Part shown: positions 19,597 to 27,135 of the stretch, one piece after another
Position numbering within the stretch: position 1 is the first letter of the stretch
Layout: every line of letters begins with the position of its first letter
From: Gracilimonas mengyeensis
Lineage (GTDB): Bacteria; Bacteroidota; Rhodothermia; Balneolales; Balneolaceae
Assembly (NCBI RefSeq): GCF_900182705.1
Contig: NZ_FXTP01000005.1
Span: 62,001-126,000 of the forward strand
Direction of reading: 5' to 3'
DNA: 64,000 nucleotides
Notes under the pieces: generated by a model
Told to the model about the DNA's origin: nothing
Database searches by the model: none
The model's input: only the letters and a program-made list of their open reading frames with translations
Position numbers and translations under genes: made by a program

Positions 19597-20664
19597 ATGA
19601 ACACCATCGAAGAACTTACTGAACAAGCCATTGAGCTGTTGAAAAAGCTCATTTCCATCCAGTCGTACAGCGGCGAAGAGGATAAAACCGCCGACCTGTT
19701 GTCGAACGTACTGGAGGAATTTGGCTTCAACCCAGAGCAGAAGGGAAACAATGTTTGGGCCTATGGCGGAGACATCAACCCCGACAAACCAACACTGCTG
19801 CTAAACTCCCATCACGATACGGTGAAGGCCTCTCAAAAGTGGACTAAAGATCCCTTCACCCCAACCCTGGAAGACGGCAAGCTGTTTGGACTTGGAAGTA
19901 ACGATGCAGGTGGCCCGCTGGTGAGTTTGCTGGCTACATTTGTTTATTTGTCGGAGCGAGAGCAACCATATAACCTGGTGTTTTTGGCTTCCGCTGAAGA
20001 GGAAACCTCTGGCAAAAAAGGTGTGCCTATTGTACTGCCTGAAATGGTGGATATTGACCTGGCCGTAGTAGGCGAACCAACCTCCATGGATCTGGCTGCT
20101 GCAGAACGCGGACTGGTTGTGCTGGATTGTATCAGCCATGGTAAAAGCGGCCATGCTGCCCGTGGGGAGGGCGAGAACGCTATCTACAAAGCCATGAAGG
20201 ATATTGAGTGGTTCCGGAATTTTGAGTTTGAGAAAGTGTCGGAGGTACTGGGCGCCATCAACATGACGGTGACCATCATCGAAGCCGGGACGCTGCACAA
20301 CGTAGTTCCAGATGAATGCCGTTTTGTAGTGGATGTGCGACCTAACGAGTTTTATAGCAATGAAGAGGTGGTAGAAAGCATCCGCCAATATGTGGATTGC
20401 GAGGTGAAGCCCCGTTCGTTGAATTTAAATGCCTCCGGTATTTCGCTGGATCACCCCGTGGTTAAAAAAGCGGAGTCATTAGGTATCCGCACTTACGGAT
20501 CTAAGACAATGTCGGACCAAGTGCACATGCCTTTTGACAGCATCAAGATGGGCCCTGGCAATACGCATCGCTCACATACTGAAGACGAGTTTATTTATTT
20601 GGATGAAATTCGTGAGGGAATAAAGACGTATGTGAAACTTTTGGATGGGCTGGAGATTGAGTGA
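19597..20664 (+). CDS. argE: M20-family deacylase, ArgE-type (N-acylornithine or N-acylcitrulline deacylase)
   Basis: M20 metallo-amidohydrolases remove the acyl group late in the pathway. The metal motif 'LLLNSHHDTVKAS' (about residues 67-79), 'GLGSNDAGG' (bridging Asp, about 107-115), 'SAEEETSGKKGV' (catalytic Glu pair) and the late histidine in 'PGNTHRSHTEDEF' are all present. At 355 residues the protein has the usual catalytic plus dimerisation domains. Because carbamoylation here precedes deacylation, the expected substrate is N-acylcitrulline rather than N-acylornithine. It is a relative of ArgE, LysK and DapE, so the symbol rests mainly on context. Confidence 0.85.
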   Translation: MNTIEELTEQAIELLKKLISIQSYSGEEDKTADLLSNVLEEFGFNPEQKGNNVWAYGGDINPDKPTLLLNSHHDTVKASQKWTKDPFTPTLEDGKLFGLGSNDAGGPLVSLLATFVYLSEREQPYNLVFLASAEEETSGKKGVPIVLPEMVDIDLAVVGEPTSMDLAAAERGLVVLDCISHGKSGHAARGEGENAIYKAMKDIEWFRNFEFEKVSEVLGAINMTVTIIEAGTLHNVVPDECRFVVDVRPNEFYSNEEVVESIRQYVDCEVKPRSLNLNASGISLDHPVVKKAESLGIRTYGSKTMSDQVHMPFDSIKMGPGNTHRSHTEDEFIYLDEIREGIKTYVKLLDGLEIE

Positions 20665-20726
20665 TTAGTTTTTAGTTGTGAGTTGTGAGTTTTGAGTTGC
20701 TTTGGTTCGAATAGGTTGGTTCCCCC

Positions 20727-20816
20727 CCCCAATGATCTTTTGAAGTTGCACTTCAAAAGTAAAAGCCCGGCAAGGTTGTACCTTGCTATGTATGCTACTG
20801 CCCTCCCTGATTTTTT
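20727..20816 (+). repeat. Hairpin-rich direct repeat, copy 1 (left of VapBC)
   Basis: The unit begins 'CCCAATGATCTT' after a C9 tract (20722-20730). It contains TTTTGAAGT-TGC-ACTTCAAAA (a perfect 9-bp stem) and GCAAGGT-TGT-ACCTTGC, and ends near 'TATGTATGCTACTGCCC'. A second copy lies at 21746-21840 on the other side of the VapBC pair. Further hairpins follow (AGCAGC/GGCTGCT and GTCCCT/AGGGAC) up to about 20880. The gap 20665-20965 holds no convincing gene. Confidence 0.8.
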
Positions 20817-20965
20817 AGCAGCTCTACGGCTGCTTCAAAATCGGTCCCTCCAAAGGGACACAGGCTCTGTAACGGACAACCCAACTTTTATTCTAAGCTG
20901 TATTTTAAGCATCCACCTCGACAAAAATTTTGCAGCATTTACCATTCTTTAAGCACAATATTGCC

Positions 20966-21358
20966 TCACTCCAATAAATTCATCCCCTTCAGCCGGGAAG
21001 CCTTTTTATCGAAAGTGTAGGTAACGGCTGCGTGAATATTCTCGTTTAGTTGATTTATTAAACAATCTTCGAAATCAGCATTCGATTTCTTGTAAGTATT
21101 AAGTGCCTTGAAAATAGATTCGGCTTCCTGGAAAACAATCTCTTTCGACTGGAGTAGAATTTCAAAAGTAGATATTAACTCTTCTTTCTTGTAATTGTAT
21201 ATATAATCCAAAACCCACCACACTTCTGTTACGACTACAAGGTTTACAAAAAATTGATCATTTCCAATTCCCTTGAAAAGACTCAACGCTTTTTGATATT
21301 GCTCTTCATCATCTCTGAGCAAATAGCGAAGTAAAATATTGGTATCGATACCCTTCAT
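20966..21358 (-). CDS. vapC: VapC-type PIN-domain toxin ribonuclease
   Basis: This 130-residue PIN-domain protein is the probable toxin of a type II toxin-antitoxin pair; such toxins cleave tRNA or rRNA. The acidic metal-binding set is complete: D5 in 'GIDTNILLRYLL', E45 in 'VVVTEVWWVL', D95/D98 in 'NADFEDCLI' and D117 in 'TYTFDKKA'. Its start overlaps the antitoxin gene by 4 bases, the usual antitoxin-first order on the minus strand. The pair is inserted between argE and xseB and flanked by direct repeats. Confidence 0.88.
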   Translation of the reverse strand: MKGIDTNILLRYLLRDDEEQYQKALSLFKGIGNDQFFVNLVVVTEVWWVLDYIYNYKKEELISTFEILLQSKEIVFQEAESIFKALNTYKKSNADFEDCLINQLNENIHAAVTYTFDKKASRLKGMNLLE

Positions 21359-21609
21359 TGAGACTTAAATTTATCACGAACATACTCAGCAAGTTTTTCA
21401 TCCATTTCTTCCTGGGATAAGGGTTTCTGTCCGGGTCTATGCAGCTTACCCGCAGCTTCAAGTATGGATTTTTTCGAAGTTGACATTTTAACATCACCTT
21501 CGGCCTCAATATCAAAATTGATTTTATCACCGGGTTTAAGGTTCAGTTTATCTCTAATTTTTTTGGGGATCGTTACTTGTCCCTTGGATGTAAGCGTGGC
21601 GGTAGGCAT
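21355..21609 (-). CDS. vapB: VapB-type AbrB/SpoVT-fold antitoxin
   Basis: The 84-residue protein begins with the SpoVT/AbrB swapped-hairpin DNA-binding domain 'TATLTSKGQVTIPKKIRDKLNLKPGDKINF' (in outline). An acidic, probably flexible C-terminus follows ('PLSQEEMDEKLAEYVRDKFK') that would wrap the toxin. It is expected to neutralise the PIN toxin encoded right after it and to repress its own promoter in the gap 21610-21745. Confidence 0.88.
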   Translation of the reverse strand: MPTATLTSKGQVTIPKKIRDKLNLKPGDKINFDIEAEGDVKMSTSKKSILEAAGKLHRPGQKPLSQEEMDEKLAEYVRDKFKSQ

Positions 21610-21745
21610 AATGTCTCCTCTAATTCTTACTGCTTGTAAGGAATTTGGTCAATTTAAGCTTCAATTGCAATGCTACAGCTGTTCAGTGAGCTGTGAACAG
21701 CAATCAGTTACCACCAGATAGACTCTACTGTAAGCCTAAAACTTC

Positions 21746-21840
21746 CCAATGATCTTCCAGAGATCTTTTGAAGTTGCACTTCAAAAGTAATAGCCCCGCA
21801 AGGTTCCACCTTGCTATGTATGCAACTGCCCCGTGATTTT
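21746..21840 (+). repeat. Hairpin-rich direct repeat, copy 2 (right of VapBC)
   Basis: This is a copy of the unit at 20727-20816 in the same orientation: 'CCCAATGATCTT', then 'GATCTTTTGAAGTTGCACTT', 'AGCCCCGCAAGGTTCCACCT' and 'TGCTATGTATGCAACTGCCC'. It carries a short insert ('CCAGAGATCTT') relative to copy 1. It lies in the gene-free stretch 21610-21954; the rest of that stretch contains the presumed VapBC promoter on the minus strand and the leader of xseB, with no further recognisable element. Confidence 0.8.
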
Positions 21841-21954
21841 AAGTAACGCTCAAGTAGCCCAAAAAACCACAAATTCTAAAACATGCCTTTTTCCTAAAAA
21901 ACCGGTATCCTTGGATGATATTAAATTGTAGAAATTACCTTTTAGCAAAAATTA

Positions 21955-22158
21955 ATGGCAGAAAAGGAACGACTTAGCTTTGAAGAAGCTTTAAAACAAT
22001 TGGAATCTATCGTTAATCAGCTTGAACAGGACGACATAACTTTAGAGGATTCCGTGAAATTATACGAAGAGGGCGTGAAGTTATCCCGGTTTTGTACCGA
22101 GACACTCGAGCAAGCTGAACTTCGTATTGAACAGGTGAATGAAGCTAACACAGAATAA
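21955..22158 (+). CDS. xseB: Exodeoxyribonuclease VII small subunit
   Basis: The 67-residue protein has the compact helical-hairpin sequence of XseB: 'LSFEEALKQLESIVNQLEQ', then 'TLEDSVKLYEEGVKLSRFC'. XseB binds in several copies to XseA to form exonuclease VII, which degrades single-stranded DNA. No xseA gene is in the window; instead dxs follows after 6 bases. The xseB-dxs pairing is seen in many bacteria and supports the call. Confidence 0.93.
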   Translation: MAEKERLSFEEALKQLESIVNQLEQDDITLEDSVKLYEEGVKLSRFCTETLEQAELRIEQVNEANTE

Positions 22159-22164
22159 CGACTT

Positions 22165-24090
22165 ATGGAGTTCGATAATCCTACCCCCGGGCCCTTACTT
22201 GCAGAAATAAACAGTCCCGCTGATCTGAAAAAATTGAAGCCGGAACAGTTGCAGGATGTTTGCGACGAGCTCCGTCAGTTTATTATTGATACCGTATCTG
22301 TGCACGGAGGACACTTTGGTGCCAGCCTTGGCGTAGTGGAATTGACCACCGCCCTTCATTATGTATATGACACGCCCGAAGACCTCCTGGTTTGGGATGT
22401 GGGGCACCAGGCCTATGGCCACAAAATTTTGACCGGACGCCGCGATCAGTTTCACACCAATCGTAAGTACGGCGGACTTTCCGGTTTCCCGAAACGTACC
22501 GAAAGCGAATATGATACCTTTGGCGTGGGGCATTCCAGTACTTCCATTTCTGCAGCTTTGGGGATGGCCGTTGCCCGTGACCTGGACAAATCCGACAAAA
22601 AAGTAGTAGCTGTTATTGGTGACGGAGCTATGACAGCCGGTTTGGCTTTTGAAGCCATGAACAATGCCGGAGCTATGAACAGCGATATCCTTGTTATCCT
22701 GAATGATAACAATATGTCGATAGACCCGAATGTGGGAGCCCTTAAAGAATATCTGGCTGATATCACTACCAGCAAGACCTTTAACAAGATGCGGGATGAA
22801 GTGTACGATATGCTCGGGCACTTCAAATCCGCCGGCGATAAAATGCGTAAAGTGGCATCGAGACTTGAAAAAGCCATGACGGCTGCTCTCACTCCTGGTT
22901 CTTTGTTCCGTGCTTTAGGTTTTAAGTATTACGGACCTGTAGATGGACACGATGTGGACGGGCTTCGTAAAATGATGGAAGACTTGCGCGATGTGAAAGG
23001 TCCCAAGCTGTTACACACCGTGACAGTGAAAGGCAAAGGCTTTGCTCCTGCCGAACGTGAGCAAACAAAATGGCACGCATCCAGCAGTCCTTTTGACAAG
23101 ATTACCGGAAAATCCCTGGCCGAGCCGAAAAATGACGACAAGACCGAACTGCCTCCAAAATATCAGGATGTATTTGGTGAAGCCCTGGTAGAATTGGCTG
23201 CTAAAGATGAAAACATTGTAAGCATGACGCCTGCGATGCCCAGTGGTTCCAGTTTGTGGCCGATGATGAATACCTTCCCTGACCGGGCATTCGACGTCGG
23301 TATCGCCGAACAACATGCCGTTACTTTTGCAGCCGGATTGGCCGCCGAAGGCAAAAAACCTTTCTGCGCTATTTACTCTTCCTTCCTGCAGCGCGGATAC
23401 GATCAGCTGGTACACGATGTAGCCATTCAGAAATTGCCGGTGGTATTCTGTATTGATCGGGCCGGACTCGTTGGAGCTGATGGTCCTACCCACCATGGAG
23501 CGTATGATATTTCCTTTATGCGGGCTATCCCGAACATGATTATCTCCTCGCCCTTGAATGAACAGGGACTGCGCGATATGATGTACACGGCTTCCCGTTA
23601 TGACGAGGCATCCTGGGCCATCCGTTATCCACGGGGCAGAGCGACTGGAATGGATACCAAAGACAAATTTGAAGACATAGAAATTGGCAAAGGGGTTTGC
23701 CTGCGCGAAGGCGAAGGCGTTGCCATCCTGAGTTTTGGTCCTATTGGCAAATATGCCATGGAAGCGGCAGATACCCTTGCGGAAGAAGGCGCTCACATTG
23801 GGTATTACGACATGCGTTTCGCCAAGCCTTTGGATACCGATTTACTTGATGAAATTTGTGAACGCTACGATCACATTATCACCCTTGAAGACGGAGCACG
23901 CATGGGCGGATTTGGCAGTGCCGTGGCTGAATACATTGGAGAAAAAGTAAAACGGCCTACCCTCAAAATAATGGGCATCCCCGACCGTATAATAGAACAT
24001 GGAACCCAAAGAGAGCTACATGCCGAAATCGGCATAGATGCAAAGGGTATCCTCGAACAAGTGAGACCTTTAATTACAGTTAACGCATAG
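22165..24090 (+). CDS. dxs: 1-Deoxy-D-xylulose-5-phosphate synthase
   Basis: Dxs condenses pyruvate and glyceraldehyde 3-phosphate, using thiamine diphosphate, to start the MEP isoprenoid pathway; its product also feeds thiamine and pyridoxal synthesis. The 641-residue protein shows 'GGHFGASLGVVELTTALHY' at the N-terminus and 'DVGHQAYGHKILTGRRDQF'. It also has the ThDP/Mg motif 'GDGAMTAGLAFEAMNNAG', then 'NDNNMSIDPNVGAL', the transketolase pyrimidine-binding block 'DVGIAEQHAVTFAAGLA', and the C-terminal domain. It is complete, with nothing unusual. Confidence 0.96.
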   Translation: MEFDNPTPGPLLAEINSPADLKKLKPEQLQDVCDELRQFIIDTVSVHGGHFGASLGVVELTTALHYVYDTPEDLLVWDVGHQAYGHKILTGRRDQFHTNRKYGGLSGFPKRTESEYDTFGVGHSSTSISAALGMAVARDLDKSDKKVVAVIGDGAMTAGLAFEAMNNAGAMNSDILVILNDNNMSIDPNVGALKEYLADITTSKTFNKMRDEVYDMLGHFKSAGDKMRKVASRLEKAMTAALTPGSLFRALGFKYYGPVDGHDVDGLRKMMEDLRDVKGPKLLHTVTVKGKGFAPAEREQTKWHASSSPFDKITGKSLAEPKNDDKTELPPKYQDVFGEALVELAAKDENIVSMTPAMPSGSSLWPMMNTFPDRAFDVGIAEQHAVTFAAGLAAEGKKPFCAIYSSFLQRGYDQLVHDVAIQKLPVVFCIDRAGLVGADGPTHHGAYDISFMRAIPNMIISSPLNEQGLRDMMYTASRYDEASWAIRYPRGRATGMDTKDKFEDIEIGKGVCLREGEGVAILSFGPIGKYAMEAADTLAEEGAHIGYYDMRFAKPLDTDLLDEICERYDHIITLEDGARMGGFGSAVAEYIGEKVKRPTLKIMGIPDRIIEHGTQRELHAEIGIDAKGILEQVRPLITVNA

Positions 24091-24092
24091 AT

Positions 24093-24743
24093 TTGAAACA
24101 CTTATTATTACTCCTCTGCACAGCCAGTGCACTTTTTTTGACATCCTGCCTCAACACCGACACCCCCGATAGCTACAGAGTAGTAGAAGGAGTGGTTCTG
24201 CATAACGGTGCTCCTGTTACTGATGCAGGCGTCCATATTCGCAATCATTTTGACCCCGGTGGCTTTGTGGATGGAGAAAACAATGCCGTTAAAATTCAAT
24301 TTGAAACCAGTATTCCGGAATATTTTATTGGTGAACTCTATCGGTATCAAACCAGCGAGCCTTTTGCAACTTTCTTCTCAGACAGCCTGACTGTAGGCGA
24401 ATACACGCTTACCGTACCAGACTCTCTACTCAGCAATGGTATTTTTGCTTACACCATCCGCACGGAAAGAAGCCAGGGTGTCAGCAGTTTAGTGGTCATA
24501 AACAAACCGGATTCTCTGCTCCCCGGCACTCGCCCGTTTACCAACACTACGGCAGAAGGTGAATTTGCCCTCAGCCCCATTCCTATTGGTTTTGGCGATT
24601 CTTTTCAGTCTGAACAAAGGGGTTCTTTTGAGATCACCGACAGCCTGGAGTTTATAATCACGGCCGGCGATTCTATTTTTGCTACACAGAAAGTAGAAGT
24701 GAAGCCTAATACCGATAACTTTTTCGAGATTGCCGGAAACTAA
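24093..24743 (+). CDS. Lipoprotein of unknown function
   Basis: The ORF starts with TTG at 24093, two bases after the dxs stop. It encodes a clear lipoprotein signal ('KHLLLLLCTASALFLTSC') with the lipobox cysteine near residue 19. The mature part is rich in beta-type, acidic sequence ('VVEGVVLHNGAPVTDAGVHIRNHF', later 'GEYTLTVPDSLLSNGIFAYTIR'), reminiscent of carboxypeptidase-regulatory or Ig-like modules in surface lipoproteins. No enzyme motif is seen. It sits between dxs and queA in the same direction. Confidence 0.7.
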   Translation: MKHLLLLLCTASALFLTSCLNTDTPDSYRVVEGVVLHNGAPVTDAGVHIRNHFDPGGFVDGENNAVKIQFETSIPEYFIGELYRYQTSEPFATFFSDSLTVGEYTLTVPDSLLSNGIFAYTIRTERSQGVSSLVVINKPDSLLPGTRPFTNTTAEGEFALSPIPIGFGDSFQSEQRGSFEITDSLEFIITAGDSIFATQKVEVKPNTDNFFEIAGN

Positions 24744-24761
24744 GAGCTTATTTATAAGGGA

Positions 24762-25763
24762 ATGAATTTTACCCTCTCTGATTTTGATTACGACTTGCCC
24801 GAAAAACTAATTGCCCAAGCCCCGGCTTCGCCACGCGACCACGCCAGGCTGTTGGTGTACAACCGGGAAACCGGTACCATCACCGATGATTATTTCTACA
24901 ACCTTGGAAAGTATCTCCCCAATGAAACCACACTGGTGGTGAACAACAGCAAAGTGGAGAAATGCCGCCTGCTGTTTGATGACGGGAAAAGGGAATTGTT
25001 TGTGACCTCCGTGCGTAACAATAACACAGTGGAAGCGATGGTGCGCCCTGGCAAAAAGTTTAAGCTGGACCGGGAAGTAGAGCTGGCAGAAGGCATCACC
25101 GCAAAAGTCACCAATATTGCCGATGATGGCATCCGCACGGTCATTCTTTCTTGTGATGTGGACGACCCAAAGCTGGAACCTTACAAGCACACACCATTCC
25201 CTCCTTATATCGAGCAGAATGAATCCCTGTCAGAGGAATACCAGACGGTGTATGCCAAAGATCTGGGCAGCAAAGCAGCCCCCACGGCCGGACTGCATTT
25301 CACGGATAATCTGCTGGAAGATTTGAAGAACGCCGGCGTCCGAAAATCGGAAGTAACCCTGCATGTGGGCCTGGGAACCTTTGCGCCGGTTAAAACCGAA
25401 GATATATCCGAACACAACATGCATAGCGAGTGGTACCAGCTGGGGGCTTTTACTTGTGAAGAACTAAATGAGGCAAAGCATATCACAGCAGTAGGGACAA
25501 CCAGTGTTCGTGTGCTCGAATCAGCGGCAAAAGAGCCGCGGGGTTTTCAGCCCGAAAGTCGGGATACCGATATTTTCATCACTCCCGGCTATAAATTTAA
25601 AGCCACGGATGCGCTCATCACCAACTTCCACCTACCCAAAAGCACCCTGCTGATGCTGGTCTCCGCTTTCATGGGATATGAGGAAATGAACCGCCTGTAC
25701 CAGCACGCCATTGAGGAAGAATACCGCTTCTACTCCTTTGGAGACGCCATGCTGATTCTCTGA
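24762..25763 (+). CDS. queA: S-adenosylmethionine:tRNA ribosyltransferase-isomerase
   Basis: QueA transfers and isomerises the ribosyl part of AdoMet onto preQ1 at position 34 of GUN-anticodon tRNAs, giving epoxyqueuosine. The N-terminal 'FDYDLPEKLIAQAPASPRDHARLLV', 'KAAPTAGLHFT', 'VTLHVGLGTFAPVKTEDISEHNMHSEWY' and 'ITNFHLPKSTLLMLVSAFMG' are hallmark QueA blocks. The 333 residues make it complete. It is the last protein gene before the tRNA-Arg gene and the genomic island. Confidence 0.96.
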   Translation: MNFTLSDFDYDLPEKLIAQAPASPRDHARLLVYNRETGTITDDYFYNLGKYLPNETTLVVNNSKVEKCRLLFDDGKRELFVTSVRNNNTVEAMVRPGKKFKLDREVELAEGITAKVTNIADDGIRTVILSCDVDDPKLEPYKHTPFPPYIEQNESLSEEYQTVYAKDLGSKAAPTAGLHFTDNLLEDLKNAGVRKSEVTLHVGLGTFAPVKTEDISEHNMHSEWYQLGAFTCEELNEAKHITAVGTTSVRVLESAAKEPRGFQPESRDTDIFITPGYKFKATDALITNFHLPKSTLLMLVSAFMGYEEMNRLYQHAIEEEYRFYSFGDAMLIL

Positions 25764-25879
25764 GCTCTGCTTCAATTTTTTGCTGTTTCTAAGTGCAGGT
25801 CTTCTTATATTTGATGCCCTTTTGAAACAGACATTCGATCAATGTTCACCCTTCAGTGTTCCTTGTATAATGTTCAACT

Positions 25880-25953
25880 GCGCCCGTAGCTCAACCGGAT
25901 AGAGCGTCTGACTTCGGATCAGAAGGTTGAGGGTTCGAATCCTTCCGGGCGTA
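25880..25953 (+). tRNA. tRNA-Arg (anticodon TCG)
   Basis: A full cloverleaf can be drawn. The acceptor stem GCGCCCG/CGGGCGT has a G-T first pair. The D arm begins 'TAGCTCAACCGGATAGAGC'. The anticodon stem TCTGA/TCAGA encloses loop CTTCGGA (anticodon TCG). The T arm is AGGGTTCGAATCCTT, and the discriminator is A. CCA is not encoded. The last 13 bases including the discriminator region recur at 54557-54569, marking this gene as the insertion site of a genomic island. Confidence 0.95.
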
Positions 25954-25954
25954 C
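25942..25954 (+). other. Left attachment site (attL) in the 3' end of tRNA-Arg
   Basis: CTTCCGGGCGTAC covers the 3' acceptor arm of tRNA-Arg and is repeated exactly at 54557-54569. Beyond the repeat the two loci differ (GATTTA versus AAATAT). The repeat lies within a tRNA 3' end, the favourite target of tyrosine integrases, and the region between the copies carries such an integrase. Confidence 0.75.
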
Positions 25955-25961
25955 GATTTAT

Positions 25962-26010
25962 GAGCCGTTAAGTAACTATTTTTGTTAACTTAACGGCTCT
26001 TCTATTTTTT
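25962..26010 (+). terminator. Intrinsic terminator after tRNA-Arg
   Basis: The 12-bp stem GAGCCGTTAAGT (25962-25973) pairs with ACTTAACGGCTC (25988-25999) and is followed by TTCTATTTTTT. It lies 8 bases beyond the tRNA and, given the attL position, is supplied by the island. The original chromosomal terminator is probably the one at 54576-54615. Confidence 0.85.
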
Positions 26011-26129
26011 GGACCGGCCAACATATGGCAAACATTTTCCTTTTCCTGCTCTATTTTGCACAGATTAAGCTTTTCTTATCAAGTTCTCTATTTGTGTCAG
26101 AAACAGTCCAAATTTCCATCCATTTTAGA

Positions 26130-26148
26130 GGGTACAAATAAGGGTACA
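26130..26148 (+). repeat. Short direct repeat near attL, possible integrase arm-binding site
   Basis: GGGTACA occurs twice 12 bases apart (26130-26136 and 26142-26148) in the otherwise gene-free left end of the island (26011-26270). Tandem short repeats close to an attachment site are the usual form of arm-type integrase sites. No matching pair was found near the right end. The rest of this stretch is A+T-rich with no recognised element. Confidence 0.4.
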
Positions 26149-26270
26149 TAAGAGGATCTTTTATAGTAAAATAGGCCGAATACAGAAACAATTTACTGTA
26201 ATTATTTTTGCTTCCTTAAAATTGATTACCTACCTTCTTGCAGAAACACATTACTGCACAATTATACTCG

Positions 26271-26852
26271 ATGAAACTAAAAGAAATAGCTGAAATATCC
26301 TCGGGGTATTCTTTCAGGTCTAAGATCAAACATGATCCGGCTGGTGAGACGAAGGTCATCCAGATGAGTGACATGGACAAGTATGAAGGAATCCTTGTCG
26401 ATAAGCTGCAGAGGCTGAGTAACTTTGACCCAAGGAGTAGTCGTTATTTTCTGGAGGCTGGAGATGTCATTATGATCAGCAAGGGCTACAATATTGATGC
26501 TTTTGTAATACCTAAAGGCTTGGGGCGAGTAGTGACGGTAAATAGCTTTTTGGTAATGAAACCCAATCAGAACAAAATTTACCCTGATTATCTTGCTTGG
26601 TTTTTAAATTCAAAGCGCACGCAATACTTTTTCAGGCAGATGGCAGCGGGGACTGATATACCTAACCTCTCAATCAAGGCACTGGAGTCTTTGGATGTCT
26701 ATTTGCCCTCTATGAATGATCAATATTTGATCTCCGACATAGAGAGACTAAAAAAACGGGAAGTGTATCTGCATCAGAAAATTACGGATAAAAAAGAGCA
26801 GCTTGTAGATGAGTTGCTCCAAAAGAAGTTTGATAAACTTAAATCTAAATAG
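26271..26852 (+). CDS. Half-size HsdS-like protein with one target-recognition domain
   Basis: About 193 residues from the ATG at 26271; an upstream in-frame ATG at 26238 adds 11 residues that do not resemble the family. The opening 'MKLKEIAEISSGYSF', then 'YFLEAGDVIMISKG' and 'VTVNSFLVMKPNQNKIYPDYLAWFLNS', are typical of a type I specificity target-recognition domain. It is followed by one coiled-coil spacer ('KREVYLHQKITDKKEQLVDELLQKK'). A normal HsdS has two such halves. It could act as a dimer, compete with the full HsdS downstream, or work with the DUF2188 gene as a separate regulator. It opens the type I restriction operon. Confidence 0.75.
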   Translation: MKLKEIAEISSGYSFRSKIKHDPAGETKVIQMSDMDKYEGILVDKLQRLSNFDPRSSRYFLEAGDVIMISKGYNIDAFVIPKGLGRVVTVNSFLVMKPNQNKIYPDYLAWFLNSKRTQYFFRQMAAGTDIPNLSIKALESLDVYLPSMNDQYLISDIERLKKREVYLHQKITDKKEQLVDELLQKKFDKLKSK

Positions 26853-26866
26853 TCGAGGAGAAACCC

Positions 26867-27094
26867 ATGGCAAAGAAACAGAATATTGATGTCTCACCTT
26901 CTGGAGATAATTGGCAAGTCAAAAAACATAATGCCAGTAGAGCGTCAAAAGTATTTAAAACACAGAAGCAGGCTATAGAATATGGCCGGGAATTAGCTAA
27001 AAAGAATAAAAGTGAGCTCTATATAAAGAATCGAAAGGGACAGGTTAGGGATGCAAATTCTTACGGCAAAGACCCCCACCCTCCAGAAGGATAA
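26867..27094 (+). CDS. DUF2188-family small protein
   Basis: The 75-residue protein matches the DUF2188 pattern: 'NWQVKKHNASRASKVFKTQKQAIEYGRELAKKN', 'SELYIKNRKGQVRDANSYG' and 'DPHPPEG'. It is basic and probably cytoplasmic, possibly nucleic-acid binding; the family's function is not established to my knowledge. A purine-rich ribosome-binding site (GAGGAGAAA) precedes the ATG. It lies 14 bases after the half-HsdS gene and 41 bases before hsdM, so it belongs to the restriction operon. Confidence 0.82.
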   Translation: MAKKQNIDVSPSGDNWQVKKHNASRASKVFKTQKQAIEYGRELAKKNKSELYIKNRKGQVRDANSYGKDPHPPEG

Positions 27095-27135
27095 ACAATC
27101 AAACAAGAAACTAACAGAAATTAACAGTTACATAG

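Noticed and set aside
20692-20952. 86-residue plus-strand ORF after the argE-type gene
   Set aside because: It is built from the hairpin repeat and a C9 tract; composition is not protein-like.
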